A stretch of 50,311 nt of DNA, taken from an uncultured Leptolinea sp. Lineage in GTDB: Bacteria; Chloroflexota; Anaerolineae; Anaerolineales; Anaerolineaceae. Positions 27,062 to 35,150 of this stretch are shown here, one piece after another. Positions within the stretch are counted from its first letter, which is position 1; every line of letters begins with the position of its first letter. Made by a program: the position numbers and the translations under genes. The notes below the pieces were generated by a model, which was given only the letters and a program-made list of their open reading frames with translations, was not told the DNA's origin and searched no databases. Where the stretch lies: positions 1 through 50,311 of the forward strand of contig CAIKMQ010000022.1 of NCBI GenBank assembly GCA_903828565.1, given 5' to 3'.

Positions 27062-28237
27062 TTAAGCTCCTTTGCGCTTTTCAATCAAGCGGCGAATGAT
27101 GTCAGAGAGGATATATAAGATCATGCCACCGATAACGACAGGGATGAGGATCTTATAGAACAGGTTGACGTAAAAGACCAATGGAGCAGTTTCCGGGGAT
27201 GCCTGATAATGGCTCATCCAAGAATCTGGGAAATTCTCATTGGCATCGGGGTGGCATTTCTGACAGGTGCGCAAGAGATTTGCCTTTACATGCAAGCCGT
27301 TATTGGGGTCTTCCGACCGGGTCATATTGTGAACACCATGGCAGTCAATACAGACCGGGGTATTCGTTACTTGATCCGGGGCAGTCTTTTCAAAGATGGT
27401 AACCGTCGTTCCATGAAAATCCGCGACATAGGTATTATTTACCTGGGAGGAGAGGCCGTACTTATCCATCAATTCTTTATTCGAATGGCATTCCGAACAG
27501 ATCTGCGGTGAGCGCAGGTGGAAGGCATTATCTACTTCACCGACGTTGTGGACACTGTGGCAGTCAATACAGGTGGGTGTGTCCGTATTACCCTCTTCCA
27601 GAAGGCTGGAACCGTGGACAGAATTCTTGTACTGCTCGGTAATCTCGGCGTGGCATTTTGAGCAGGTGATGGGAATGTTCACCCGAGCTTCGTTTAGCGT
27701 AGTCCCGTTCTCATCCACCAGATGTGTCTGGGTATGCGGATTATGGCAATCTGTGCAGGCTGGCGCCATTACATTGCCATCGTTATGCGCCTTCATGTGG
27801 ATGCTGTCTTGAACCGCACTGTACTGGTCCGCATGGCATTTTTGGCAGGACTCTGTGGCTTCAAAACTGAATTCTTTGTGAGTCTCAACGGTCAATGCGG
27901 TGTGCGGGAAGGAGGTTATGGATGCATGACAGGCAGTACATGCCAAGCCATAATTGCCATGAACAGTTTCTTTATACAACTCACCATCTATGCTGATGCT
28001 GAGTTTTTCGCCATCCGGAAGGGTGGTTACCATGCCTGCTTTTCCATGACAACCCAAACAGGCTGAATCGGGCAGTGCGTCAGCAGCTAGTTCCGGGCTG
28101 GCTGGTACTGCCGCGGGAGCTGCGGTTGCCTGTGCTGGCAAGACAGGAAAGAAGGCGGCTGTGATTAGCACAGCCGCCAAGATGCCGCCGGCAACCAGGA
28201 TGATGGTTGTGAGGTGATTTCGTTTTCGTTCCGTCAT
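27062..28237 (-). CDS. Membrane-anchored nine-heme cytochrome c
   Basis: Extracytoplasmic multiheme electron carrier. An N-terminal signal anchor (about residues 10-32) precedes nine CxxCH sites (CLGCH, CTACH, CQKCH, CTDCH, CSKCH, CIDCH, CSECH, CIDCH, CQKCH). A C-terminal membrane helix (about 358-380) and a basic tail follow. Many sites are followed by paired-heme spacing and extra histidines, as in the NapC/NrfB and octaheme groups, but I cannot assign a named family. The start 28237 is set by GGAG seven bases upstream. It is coupled to the cytochrome b/c gene. The terminator of the ten-heme gene at 28362-28395 separates the two transcription units. Confidence 0.88.
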   Translation of the reverse strand: MTERKRNHLTTIILVAGGILAAVLITAAFFPVLPAQATAAPAAVPASPELAADALPDSACLGCHGKAGMVTTLPDGEKLSISIDGELYKETVHGNYGLACTACHASITSFPHTALTVETHKEFSFEATESCQKCHADQYSAVQDSIHMKAHNDGNVMAPACTDCHNPHTQTHLVDENGTTLNEARVNIPITCSKCHAEITEQYKNSVHGSSLLEEGNTDTPTCIDCHSVHNVGEVDNAFHLRSPQICSECHSNKELMDKYGLSSQVNNTYVADFHGTTVTIFEKTAPDQVTNTPVCIDCHGVHNMTRSEDPNNGLHVKANLLRTCQKCHPDANENFPDSWMSHYQASPETAPLVFYVNLFYKILIPVVIGGMILYILSDIIRRLIEKRKGA

Positions 28238-28361
28238 AATCATTCTCCGTGGATAGATTTCTAACATTAAAACCAGATTAATTATAACGGATTTGGCTGA
28301 TTGGACGAGCTGATTTTTATCCTAATTATTGCTGAGAAAAAGTATTGATCCTTATCTTAAA
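28238..28361. other. Promoter region of the nine-heme cytochrome operon
   Basis: A+T-rich gap between the ten-heme gene terminator and the nine-heme gene. Transcription of the nine-heme/cytochrome b operon should start here on the minus strand, but no clear consensus promoter was identified. Confidence 0.3.
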
Positions 28362-28395
28362 AACAAAATGCTGACCTTACGGTCAGCATTTTGTT
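28362..28395 (-). terminator. Terminator of the ten-heme lipoprotein gene
   Basis: A 15-bp perfect stem AACAAAATGCTGACC/GGTCAGCATTTTGTT with the 4-base loop TTAC, followed on the minus strand by TTTAAG. Confidence 0.92.
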
Positions 28396-28412
28396 CGTTC
28401 TATGGGTGAAGA

Positions 28413-30578
28413 TTACGGGCGGGTGAACATGCTCAGGTCGGCACCGAGGTCTTCAGCGGAGTCGTATGCGATCTGGAAAACATACTTGAAGTTGTGGGCG
28501 AAGCCACCGGATGTCTTGCGCAGCCAGTTGAAGTTGTAAGCAGCTTTCATCAGGCGGGCAGTCCAGGTGGTGTAGGCTTTTTCATCAGCGTCATGTTTTC
28601 CATCGGCATTGGCATCTGCGAACCAGTACGGATAGACATCGCGGTCATACACAATGGCTGTTCCGACTTTATCCTTGGCATAAGCCTGGATGGCGGCATA
28701 CAGTGCATCGCGGACGGGGGTGTATTCATTGCGGACACCTTCAGAGGTGTCGCCATTCCCGTTCCAGTCGGTGGGGTACATGCGGATATCATCAAAGTCT
28801 TCCACGCCGGCATGGCAGGTCGTGCAGGAGGCGAGTTCCAGTTCACCCGTGTGGGCATCGTGGCAGCCAACGCAGCCTGGTTTACCGTTAACGGCGGGGT
28901 GGGTGTTGGCACCGACGTAGGTTTTGCCTTCGTATTCGTAGGCAACCTGGGCATCTGTACCGAACCACTGTCCAGCAACACCCTGATAGTGAGAGTTCTT
29001 GAAGCTGAACTTGACTTCCTTATCATTGATGGTGACTGGTGCAACAACTGCATCCATGTCGGTAACTGCAAAGTCTGTGATCATCTTATCGATGGTGACC
29101 TTGCCGGTGCGGGAGGAGTGGCAGTTGATGCAGATGTTGGAGGCAGCGCCATCACCAAAGGAGATGGTCTTGCCGGAAGGAATGGTGACATCTGTCTGAG
29201 CGAAGACGGCCGGGAAGGCAGTCACGTCATGGCAGGTCTGGCACATGAGGCCGTTGCCAGCGGGGGCAGCGGTGACTTCTTCACCCTTGATAACCTGGGG
29301 CAGGCCGTAGGCACTGTGGCAGGTAGCGCAGCCAGCTTCAACTTCGTACGCTGGTTTTGTTTCTGTCGCAGCATCCCAGTGGCGCCAAGCTTCGGTGGCA
29401 CCGGTGAAATGGCCAGAATCCTCACGGGTGAGGGTGCTGACATCGAACTTGGTGGTCAGTTTTTCAGAGGAATTGACATCTTCGATAGAGTCGAAGAGCA
29501 GTTCGATGATGTACTTGCCACCGTGAGCGAACGCACCGGGATCCTTGATGGAGACATGGTAGTTGTAGGCAGCTTTCAGCAAGCGGGGAGTCCAGCTCGT
29601 GTAGCTCTTGCCATCGGCGCCCATGAAGTAAGGATAGGTCGCAGGGTCGTACTTGAGTTCAGCACCGGAAACTTCGAGTGCATAACTCTGGATGGAGCTG
29701 AGGAGGATTGCCTGCAGGCCTTCAATTTCCTTGGCAACGCCTTCTACTTTATCTCCGTCGCCATCATAGTCCTTGGAGGAGGATGGTTCGCGGACGTTCT
29801 TCAGGTCTTCTACAGCGGCAACGCCGTCATGGCAGTGCGCGCAGTCTTCGACCTTGACTTCCAACGAGTGCTGATCATGGCAGCCAATGCAGGTGTCGTA
29901 GCCGGCGACATGACTGGTCTTGACGTCATAGATCTTGCCATCGTATTCATAGCCCATCTTGACCATGCTGCCATAGAGCGTTCCGCCGGCAGCAAAGTAG
30001 TGGACATTGGAGAAGGAGAGCGCTACGGGTTTGCCATCGGGAGTTGCGGGAGCCAGCGGAGCGGGAACAGCATCTGGATCCAGATTTTCGCCGTATTTGG
30101 CAATCTTGGCATCCAGGCTGACCTTAGACTCACGGCCCTGGTGGCAGGTGAGGCAGCGGGCTTCGGGGCCGAGGTTCTCGATCACCGCACCAGAGGGGAA
30201 GGTGACGGTGGTCAGGGCATCGGCTGCATCGTTATGGCAGGTGGCGCAGGAGAAAGGTTTACCGGGTACGGGGATGCCGGCTGCAATAGCACCGGTACCG
30301 GCGTACTCAACAAAACCTGCTTCACTGTGGCACTTGGCGCAGCCAACGGGGATCTCAGCTTCAGCATCCCAGTGGATGAAGGCTTCTCCAGCGGCATCCG
30401 CATGGCCAGAGGCTGCGAATTCAGCGGTGATCGCTACGGCTGGATCTTCGGTGGGGGCTGGCGGAACTTCGGTGGCCGGAACAGCGGTTGGTTCAACCGG
30501 TGCGGCCTTCGGAGCGCAAGCTGCGAAAATCAAAGCCAGGCCCAAAATCAATCCTACTACTAGTAATGTTCTCTTCAT
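28413..30578 (-). CDS. Ten-heme cytochrome c lipoprotein with internal duplication
   Basis: Predicted surface lipoprotein and electron-transfer protein, 721 residues. Signal peptide with lipobox FAAC (about residue 21), then a Pro/Ala/Thr linker. The rest is two homologous halves (about 60-385 and 390-721), each with five CxxCH sites in the same order: CAKCH, CATCH, CLTCH, CIGCH, CAHCH, then CATCH, CQTCH, CINCH, CVGCH, CTTCH. Each half ends in a helical module with TSWTPRLLKAAYNY or TTWTARLMKAAYNF and a FAHGGKY/FAHNFKY motif. Asp/Gly loops DYDGDGDKVEG and DWNGNGDTSEG, plus DANADGKHDADE, look like calcium sites. Named family unknown. It has its own promoter and terminator and lies beside the ccm operon that would mature it. 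Confidence 0.9.
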   Translation of the reverse strand: MKRTLLVVGLILGLALIFAACAPKAAPVEPTAVPATEVPPAPTEDPAVAITAEFAASGHADAAGEAFIHWDAEAEIPVGCAKCHSEAGFVEYAGTGAIAAGIPVPGKPFSCATCHNDAADALTTVTFPSGAVIENLGPEARCLTCHQGRESKVSLDAKIAKYGENLDPDAVPAPLAPATPDGKPVALSFSNVHYFAAGGTLYGSMVKMGYEYDGKIYDVKTSHVAGYDTCIGCHDQHSLEVKVEDCAHCHDGVAAVEDLKNVREPSSSKDYDGDGDKVEGVAKEIEGLQAILLSSIQSYALEVSGAELKYDPATYPYFMGADGKSYTSWTPRLLKAAYNYHVSIKDPGAFAHGGKYIIELLFDSIEDVNSSEKLTTKFDVSTLTREDSGHFTGATEAWRHWDAATETKPAYEVEAGCATCHSAYGLPQVIKGEEVTAAPAGNGLMCQTCHDVTAFPAVFAQTDVTIPSGKTISFGDGAASNICINCHSSRTGKVTIDKMITDFAVTDMDAVVAPVTINDKEVKFSFKNSHYQGVAGQWFGTDAQVAYEYEGKTYVGANTHPAVNGKPGCVGCHDAHTGELELASCTTCHAGVEDFDDIRMYPTDWNGNGDTSEGVRNEYTPVRDALYAAIQAYAKDKVGTAIVYDRDVYPYWFADANADGKHDADEKAYTTWTARLMKAAYNFNWLRKTSGGFAHNFKYVFQIAYDSAEDLGADLSMFTRP

Positions 30579-30930
30579 ATTTACATTCTCCTAAGTTATG
30601 TTTGTTGACAGAAATCATCACAGTTCGACTATGTTCTGGAACCACCTCCTTTGTTAGCAATTGGTACATCTATATAGCAGGTAGAATGCTCCCATTATAT
30701 CTAGATTGCAATATTAAAACAATATTAAAATTGCCGCTACGGAGAATCGTCACCTGATTTAAGCATTGGACGAAAAGAGAATGTCAGGTGTCTGGACAAT
30801 ATATTCAGATAATAATGATAAAATATCGTAAATATCAGTTTTTCACCTTCCTTTAATCTTGTCATGAGATAATAAAAATGGACTGATACAGGATTTTGAG
30901 GGTTGATCTTAAATATTCTTGGGAGACCAG
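30579..30930. other. Divergent intergenic region, ten-heme cytochrome / ccm operon
   Basis: No gene seen. A+T-rich, with a minus-strand -10 at 30699-30694, a repeated AATATTAAAA motif near 30710-30730, and several A+T-rich candidate -10s near 30820-30890 for the ccm operon. Both the cytochrome and the machinery that matures it are controlled from here, so shared regulation is plausible. Confidence 0.4.
30694..30722 (-). promoter_or_regulatory. Candidate promoter of the ten-heme cytochrome
   Basis: On the minus strand TTGTTT, a 17-bp spacer and TATAAT (30699-30694). The leader to the ATG would be about 110 bases. Confidence 0.4.
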
Positions 30931-31407
30931 ATGCAAAGAAAATTCATCATCGGTATTGCTTTGATCATTGCTGCAATCGTGTACCTGATCGTTTCTTCCT
31001 CACAAGCAAGTGCGCAGTATTTCCTCACTGTGGAAGAATTGCAGCAAAAAGGCCAGCAAATGGCCGGTCGTGAGCTGCGAATTTCAGGCGCGGTTTTGGG
31101 TGAGACAATCCAATTTGATTCTGCCACCCTTGACCTGTCATTCGATGTCGTCCATATCCCCGGTGATAATAAAGAGATCGAAGCGCAGGGTGGGCTGGCG
31201 GAAGTGCTGCATCAGGCAGTCATTGATCCTACCCTGCCGCGTCTTCACGTGGTCTATAATGGCCCTATGCCTGATTTATTAAAGAATGAAGCCCAGGCGA
31301 TCATGACCGGTACGTTGGATGATGCCGGAGTTTTCCATGCCAGTGAGCTTTTACTGAAATGTCCGACCCGGTACGATGAAGCCGTGCCTGAGCAAACGGG
31401 TAATTAG
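30931..31407 (+). CDS. ccmE: Cytochrome c maturation protein CcmE (cysteine type)
   Basis: Periplasmic heme chaperone that binds heme covalently and passes it to CcmF/CcmH. The N-terminal anchor helix is residues 4-25, followed by an OB-fold beta barrel (AGRELRISGAVL, LDLSFDVVHIPG). The heme-binding motif is CPTRY within LLLKCPTRYDE near residue 145, that is CxxxY instead of the usual HxxxY, so heme would attach through Cys. The ATG at 30931 follows GGGAG; an in-frame TTG at 30919 is less likely. First gene of the ccm operon. Confidence 0.92.
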   Translation: MQRKFIIGIALIIAAIVYLIVSSSQASAQYFLTVEELQQKGQQMAGRELRISGAVLGETIQFDSATLDLSFDVVHIPGDNKEIEAQGGLAEVLHQAVIDPTLPRLHVVYNGPMPDLLKNEAQAIMTGTLDDAGVFHASELLLKCPTRYDEAVPEQTGN

Positions 31408-31508
31408 ATCGAACCCTATGCCCGCTATATTATCGTAACATCAGGAGTAGCAGCCGTATAAACGACTGCTTTCCTTTTGTAATTATCATTGTTCATTCTG
31501 GAGTGTGT

Positions 31509-33527
31509 ATGACTGTTGACTTGGGATTTGGGTTACTCATCCTGGCTTTGATCGTAACCAGTTATGCTGCGGTGGCTGCAATCGTTGGTGTCAGCCGAAA
31601 TGACAACCGCTGGGTGAATTCTGCCCGTCTGGCATCTTTGATCACTTTCCCGCTGCTGACTCTTGCAGTTGTTGTGCTGCTTTACCTGATCACAACCGGG
31701 CATTATGAAGTATCTTACGTTTATGCTGTCTCCAGCAATGCCATGCCGCTTTACTTGAAGCTAACTGCCCTGTGGGGCGGACAAGCCGGCTCATTGGTTT
31801 TCTGGAGCTGGTTGATGGCAGCTTTTTCCTCCGCGGTCATGCTGCGGAAATGGGATCGCGATCGTGAATTCCTCCCCTGGGTGATCGTGGTCACTATGAT
31901 CACCTTGATCTTCTTCCTCGGTATGGTGATCTTCTTTGAAAACCCGTTTGTCCGCTTCTGGGGTACCCCGATGGGCGCCCGGATCGAAGCCATGTTCCCG
32001 CCTGTAGGATCTGAGCTGCTGGTTCCGAATGATGGCCGCGGATTGAATCCGCTGCTGCGCCACCCGGGGATGATCATTCACCCGCCGATGCTCTACCTCG
32101 GCTTCGTCTCCTTTGTGATCCCGTTCGCTTTTGCACTGGCCGCCCTGATTACCGGCCGTACAGATGACCGCTGGATCCGCATTACCCGCCGGTGGACGCT
32201 GGTGGCATGGCTTTTCCTGACCATCGGTTTGGTCCTCGGTATGCGCTGGGCGTATGACGTGCTTGGGTGGGGTGGATACTGGGGCTGGGACCCGGTGGAG
32301 ATCGCGGCGCTGATGCCGTGGCTGACGGGTACCGCGTTCCTGCATTCGGTCATGATCCAGGAGAAGCGCGGAATGTTCAAGCAGTGGAATATGCTGCTTA
32401 TCATTTTGACCTACGACCTGGTGATTTACGGCACATTCCTCACCCGGTCCGGTGTGCTTTCTTCGGTGCATGCTTTCGCGCAGAGCGCCATAGGCCCGTT
32501 GTTCTTTGCGTTTATTGCGCTTACTTTTGTGGTTTCCATCTGGCTGATGTTATTAAGGTGGAAGAGCCTGCGCAGTGAAGGCCAACTGCAATCGCTTTTA
32601 TCTCGTGAGACCCTCTTCCTTATTAATAATTTACTTTTCCTCGGCTTGTTCATTGAGTGCTTCTGGGGTGTGAATTTCCCGCTGCTGTCTGAGTTGGTGA
32701 CCGGCCAAAAAGTAACCTTCGGGCCGGAATGGTATATCCGGGCAACGGGCCCGCTGTGGGGTGGGCTATTGCTGTTGATGGGTATTGCCCCGATCTCTGC
32801 CTGGCAGATCTCGACCATCAAAACTTTGGGAAGGGCTTTCTGGAAGCCGTTCATCCCATCTTTGGCTGCTGTGGGGGTAGTACTTGCCCTGGGTATTCGT
32901 CAACCCGGCGCGATCATTGGCTTCTGGCTGGTTGCACTCGTAGCTTCGGTCACGATCTATGAATACTGGCGAGGTATTCGTGCGCGCAGCCACAGCACCG
33001 GTGAGAATGTTTTCCAGGCCATCTGGCGCTTAACTGAAAAGAATCGCCGACGCTACGGCGGATATATCATCCACCTGGGTATCATCTTCATGGCGTTGGG
33101 CGTTATCGGGATCGAAGTGTTCCAACAGCAGACGCAGGGAGCTTTGACTCCCGGGCAGCAGCTGGAGCTGGCAGATTACACTGTCACCTATAAGTCGCTG
33201 GCAGAGTGGGATACCGCGGATGGAAAGAATGTCGCCCGCGCGGTCATGGAAGTAAGCCGGGATGGAAAGGTGTTACAGGAGCTATATCCACGCCGGGATT
33301 ACTATTATGACTCTCAGCAGCCCATGACCATACCGGGTGTAAGATCCACGATCGAAGATGATATCTATGTCATCCTGGTAGATTGGGAACCTATATCCAC
33401 CCGCCAGGCTACATTTAAAGTATTCCGCAATCCGCTGGTGAGTTGGTTGTGGTTCGGCAGCATCATTCTCATTCTTGGCTCCATCATCGCAGTCTGGCCC
33501 ACCCCAGAGCGCGAATCTGCCAGGTAA
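31509..33527 (+). CDS. ccmF: Heme lyase subunit CcmF
   Basis: Large membrane component of the System I cytochrome c synthetase, with about 15 helices in 672 residues. The WWD heme-handling motif is present as WGGYWGWDPVEIAALMPWL (about residues 253-271). Conserved periplasmic loops include MYLGFVSFVIPFAFALAALITG and the FLTRSGVLSSVHAFA stretch, which supplies histidine ligands. The ATG at 31509 follows GGAG (31500-31503); GTG at 31503 overlaps that site and is unlikely. About 100 bp separate it from ccmE; ccmH follows 11 bp downstream. Confidence 0.96.
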   Translation: MTVDLGFGLLILALIVTSYAAVAAIVGVSRNDNRWVNSARLASLITFPLLTLAVVVLLYLITTGHYEVSYVYAVSSNAMPLYLKLTALWGGQAGSLVFWSWLMAAFSSAVMLRKWDRDREFLPWVIVVTMITLIFFLGMVIFFENPFVRFWGTPMGARIEAMFPPVGSELLVPNDGRGLNPLLRHPGMIIHPPMLYLGFVSFVIPFAFALAALITGRTDDRWIRITRRWTLVAWLFLTIGLVLGMRWAYDVLGWGGYWGWDPVEIAALMPWLTGTAFLHSVMIQEKRGMFKQWNMLLIILTYDLVIYGTFLTRSGVLSSVHAFAQSAIGPLFFAFIALTFVVSIWLMLLRWKSLRSEGQLQSLLSRETLFLINNLLFLGLFIECFWGVNFPLLSELVTGQKVTFGPEWYIRATGPLWGGLLLLMGIAPISAWQISTIKTLGRAFWKPFIPSLAAVGVVLALGIRQPGAIIGFWLVALVASVTIYEYWRGIRARSHSTGENVFQAIWRLTEKNRRRYGGYIIHLGIIFMALGVIGIEVFQQQTQGALTPGQQLELADYTVTYKSLAEWDTADGKNVARAVMEVSRDGKVLQELYPRRDYYYDSQQPMTIPGVRSTIEDDIYVILVDWEPISTRQATFKVFRNPLVSWLWFGSIILILGSIIAVWPTPERESAR

Positions 33528-33538
33528 GGAAGGACCGA

Positions 33539-34039
33539 ATGAAGAAGTCCACAGTAGTACTTGGTATCGGATTGTTGGTTATTCTGTTGGGTTTTACCTT
33601 CACAGGCAGAGTACAGGCGCAGGAACAGACTCCTGTGGTTGTCACGGATGATCAGGTCAACCAGGTAGCCAGTCAACTTTATTGCCCGGTTTGCGAGAAT
33701 ATCTCACTGGATGTCTGCCCGACACAGGCTTGCGAACAATGGCGCAGCTTGATCCGCGAAAAACTGGAGGCGGGTTGGTCAGCTGAACAGATCAAAGAAT
33801 ATTTTGCCGCCCAGTATGGTGACCGGGTCTTACCGGAACCGCCCAAAAAAGGGCTTAATTGGATGGTGTATATTCTTCCCCCAGCTATGATCGCTGGCGG
33901 AGCGCTGCTCCTCGCCTGGATTATATTGGGGATGCGGGCGCGAAAAGTTGCGCCGGTTTCTGCTGAACAAACTCCCCAATCCTCCGGGGAATACCTGGCG
34001 CGGGTGGAAGAAGAGCTTTTGAAACGGAAAGGTGAATAG
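33539..34039 (+). CDS. ccmH: Cytochrome c maturation protein CcmH
   Basis: Thiol oxidoreductase subunit that prepares the apocytochrome CxxCH cysteines for heme ligation. Signal peptide of about 24 residues ending GRVQAQ, then the redox motif LYCPVC (family LRCxxC) at about residue 45, with EQWRSLIREKLEAGWSAEQIKEYF and YGDRVLPEPP typical of CcmH/CycL. A membrane helix near 105-127 follows. AGGAAGGA sets the start. Two extra cysteines (DVCPTQAC) lie just behind the active site, which is unusual. Its stop abuts ccmG. Confidence 0.93.
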   Translation: MKKSTVVLGIGLLVILLGFTFTGRVQAQEQTPVVVTDDQVNQVASQLYCPVCENISLDVCPTQACEQWRSLIREKLEAGWSAEQIKEYFAAQYGDRVLPEPPKKGLNWMVYILPPAMIAGGALLLAWIILGMRARKVAPVSAEQTPQSSGEYLARVEEELLKRKGE

Positions 34040-34044
34040 TGAAT

Positions 34045-34614
34045 ATGGACCAGATTAACCCCGTGGATCCAGCGGAAGCGCCGGGAAAGAATCGATTGCC
34101 CCTCCCTGTCTTTATCCTTGCCGGTGTTCTGCTCGTAGCATTCCTCGGCTTCCTTTATATGGGGCTTCAGCGCAGTCAGCAGGGGCCAGTACAAGTAGGC
34201 GATTCCATGCCGCCAATCATATTGACCACATTTGACGGTCAGATGATCGATACCAGCGAACAAAAAGGTAATGTCGTTCTATTGAATTTCTGGGCTTCCT
34301 GGTGCAAGCCGTGCGAAAGTGAATCGGCTGCCCTGCAATCTGCGTGGGAGTATTACCAACCGGGTGGGCAGGTTCTCTTTGTTGGCGTGGATTATGTAGA
34401 CACAGAACCTGAAGCGCTGGCATCCCTGCAAAAGTACGGGATTACCTTCCCGAACGGGCCGGACCTGGGTACCAAGATCTCACAGATGTTTCGCATCCGC
34501 GGGGTTCCAGAGACTTACATAATCGACCGCAATGGCAACTTGGCTTATATTCAAATTGGCCCATTCAGCTCGAGTGAGCAGATCAAGTCTATTATTGACC
34601 CCCTGCTGCAGTAG
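34045..34614 (+). CDS. ccmG: Thiol:disulfide interchange protein CcmG (DsbE-like)
   Basis: Membrane-anchored thioredoxin-fold reductant for apocytochrome c. One N-terminal helix (about residues 16-37) and a thioredoxin domain with active site WASWCKPCESE (about residue 90), then FRIRGVPETYIIDRNG containing the cis-proline. ATG 34045 has GGTGA nine bases upstream; a GTG at 34039 that shares one base with the ccmH stop is the alternative. Located in the ccm operon, which supports CcmG over a general TlpA. Confidence 0.92.
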   Translation: MDQINPVDPAEAPGKNRLPLPVFILAGVLLVAFLGFLYMGLQRSQQGPVQVGDSMPPIILTTFDGQMIDTSEQKGNVVLLNFWASWCKPCESESAALQSAWEYYQPGGQVLFVGVDYVDTEPEALASLQKYGITFPNGPDLGTKISQMFRIRGVPETYIIDRNGNLAYIQIGPFSSSEQIKSIIDPLLQ

Positions 34615-34638
34615 TGCGGGCGGATGAAAGGATAATCC

Positions 34639-35145
34639 GTGGATATTACTTCCATTCTGATCGTAGCATCTATCGGGCTGCTGACAGCTGCCTTCATTAT
34701 TAAGCCGTTCTTCACTAAATCCGCTGCTTTGGTGAATGAAAGCGCTGAACAAGCGAAACGTGATCATATCCGCTCTTCACTCCTCGCAGAAAAAGAACGA
34801 GTGCTTTCCGCTCTGCAAGAACTGGATTTTGACCAGACCCTTAATAAGATCCCTGAAGAAGAATACCCCATTCAGCGCACGGCATTGATGGCTCGGGCAG
34901 CAGAGATCATGAAATCTCTGGATGAGATGGGCTACAAAGAGGGTGGGTTGAAACCTGCAAAGGGTTCGGCTGCATCATCCGGCCAGGGCTATGATGAAGT
35001 AGAAGCCCTTATCGCAAAAAGGCGCGGAGAAACCGGTAAACACAACAAGGGATTTTGCCCACGCTGCGGGCAACCAACTCTTGAGAATGATCGTTTCTGT
35101 CCCAAATGCGGGCAGGCATTGACCACAGCTGGAAAAGGCAAATAA
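34639..35145 (+). CDS. CcmI-like membrane protein with zinc ribbon
   Basis: A 168-residue protein with an N-terminal helix (about residues 4-24). A charged helical segment follows (EKERVLSALQELDFDQTLNKIPEEEY), which matches the N-terminal signature of CcmI/CycH-type proteins. The C-terminus is a zinc ribbon with two CxxC knuckles (CPRCG and CPKCG). There are no TPR repeats, so it is not a full CcmI; in this operon it may serve as the apocytochrome chaperone anchor (inference). The start is GTG at 34639, supported by AAAGGA six bases upstream. Confidence 0.7.
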   Translation: MDITSILIVASIGLLTAAFIIKPFFTKSAALVNESAEQAKRDHIRSSLLAEKERVLSALQELDFDQTLNKIPEEEYPIQRTALMARAAEIMKSLDEMGYKEGGLKPAKGSAASSGQGYDEVEALIAKRRGETGKHNKGFCPRCGQPTLENDRFCPKCGQALTTAGKGK

Positions 35146-35150
35146 GCGAT

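Noticed and set aside
28494-30563. A 689-codon open frame on the plus strand opposite the ten-heme cytochrome gene
   Set aside because: It mirrors the minus-strand gene codon for codon, has no ribosome site or domain, and the minus frame carries ten CxxCH motifs and a lipoprotein signal. The long shadow results from codon bias.
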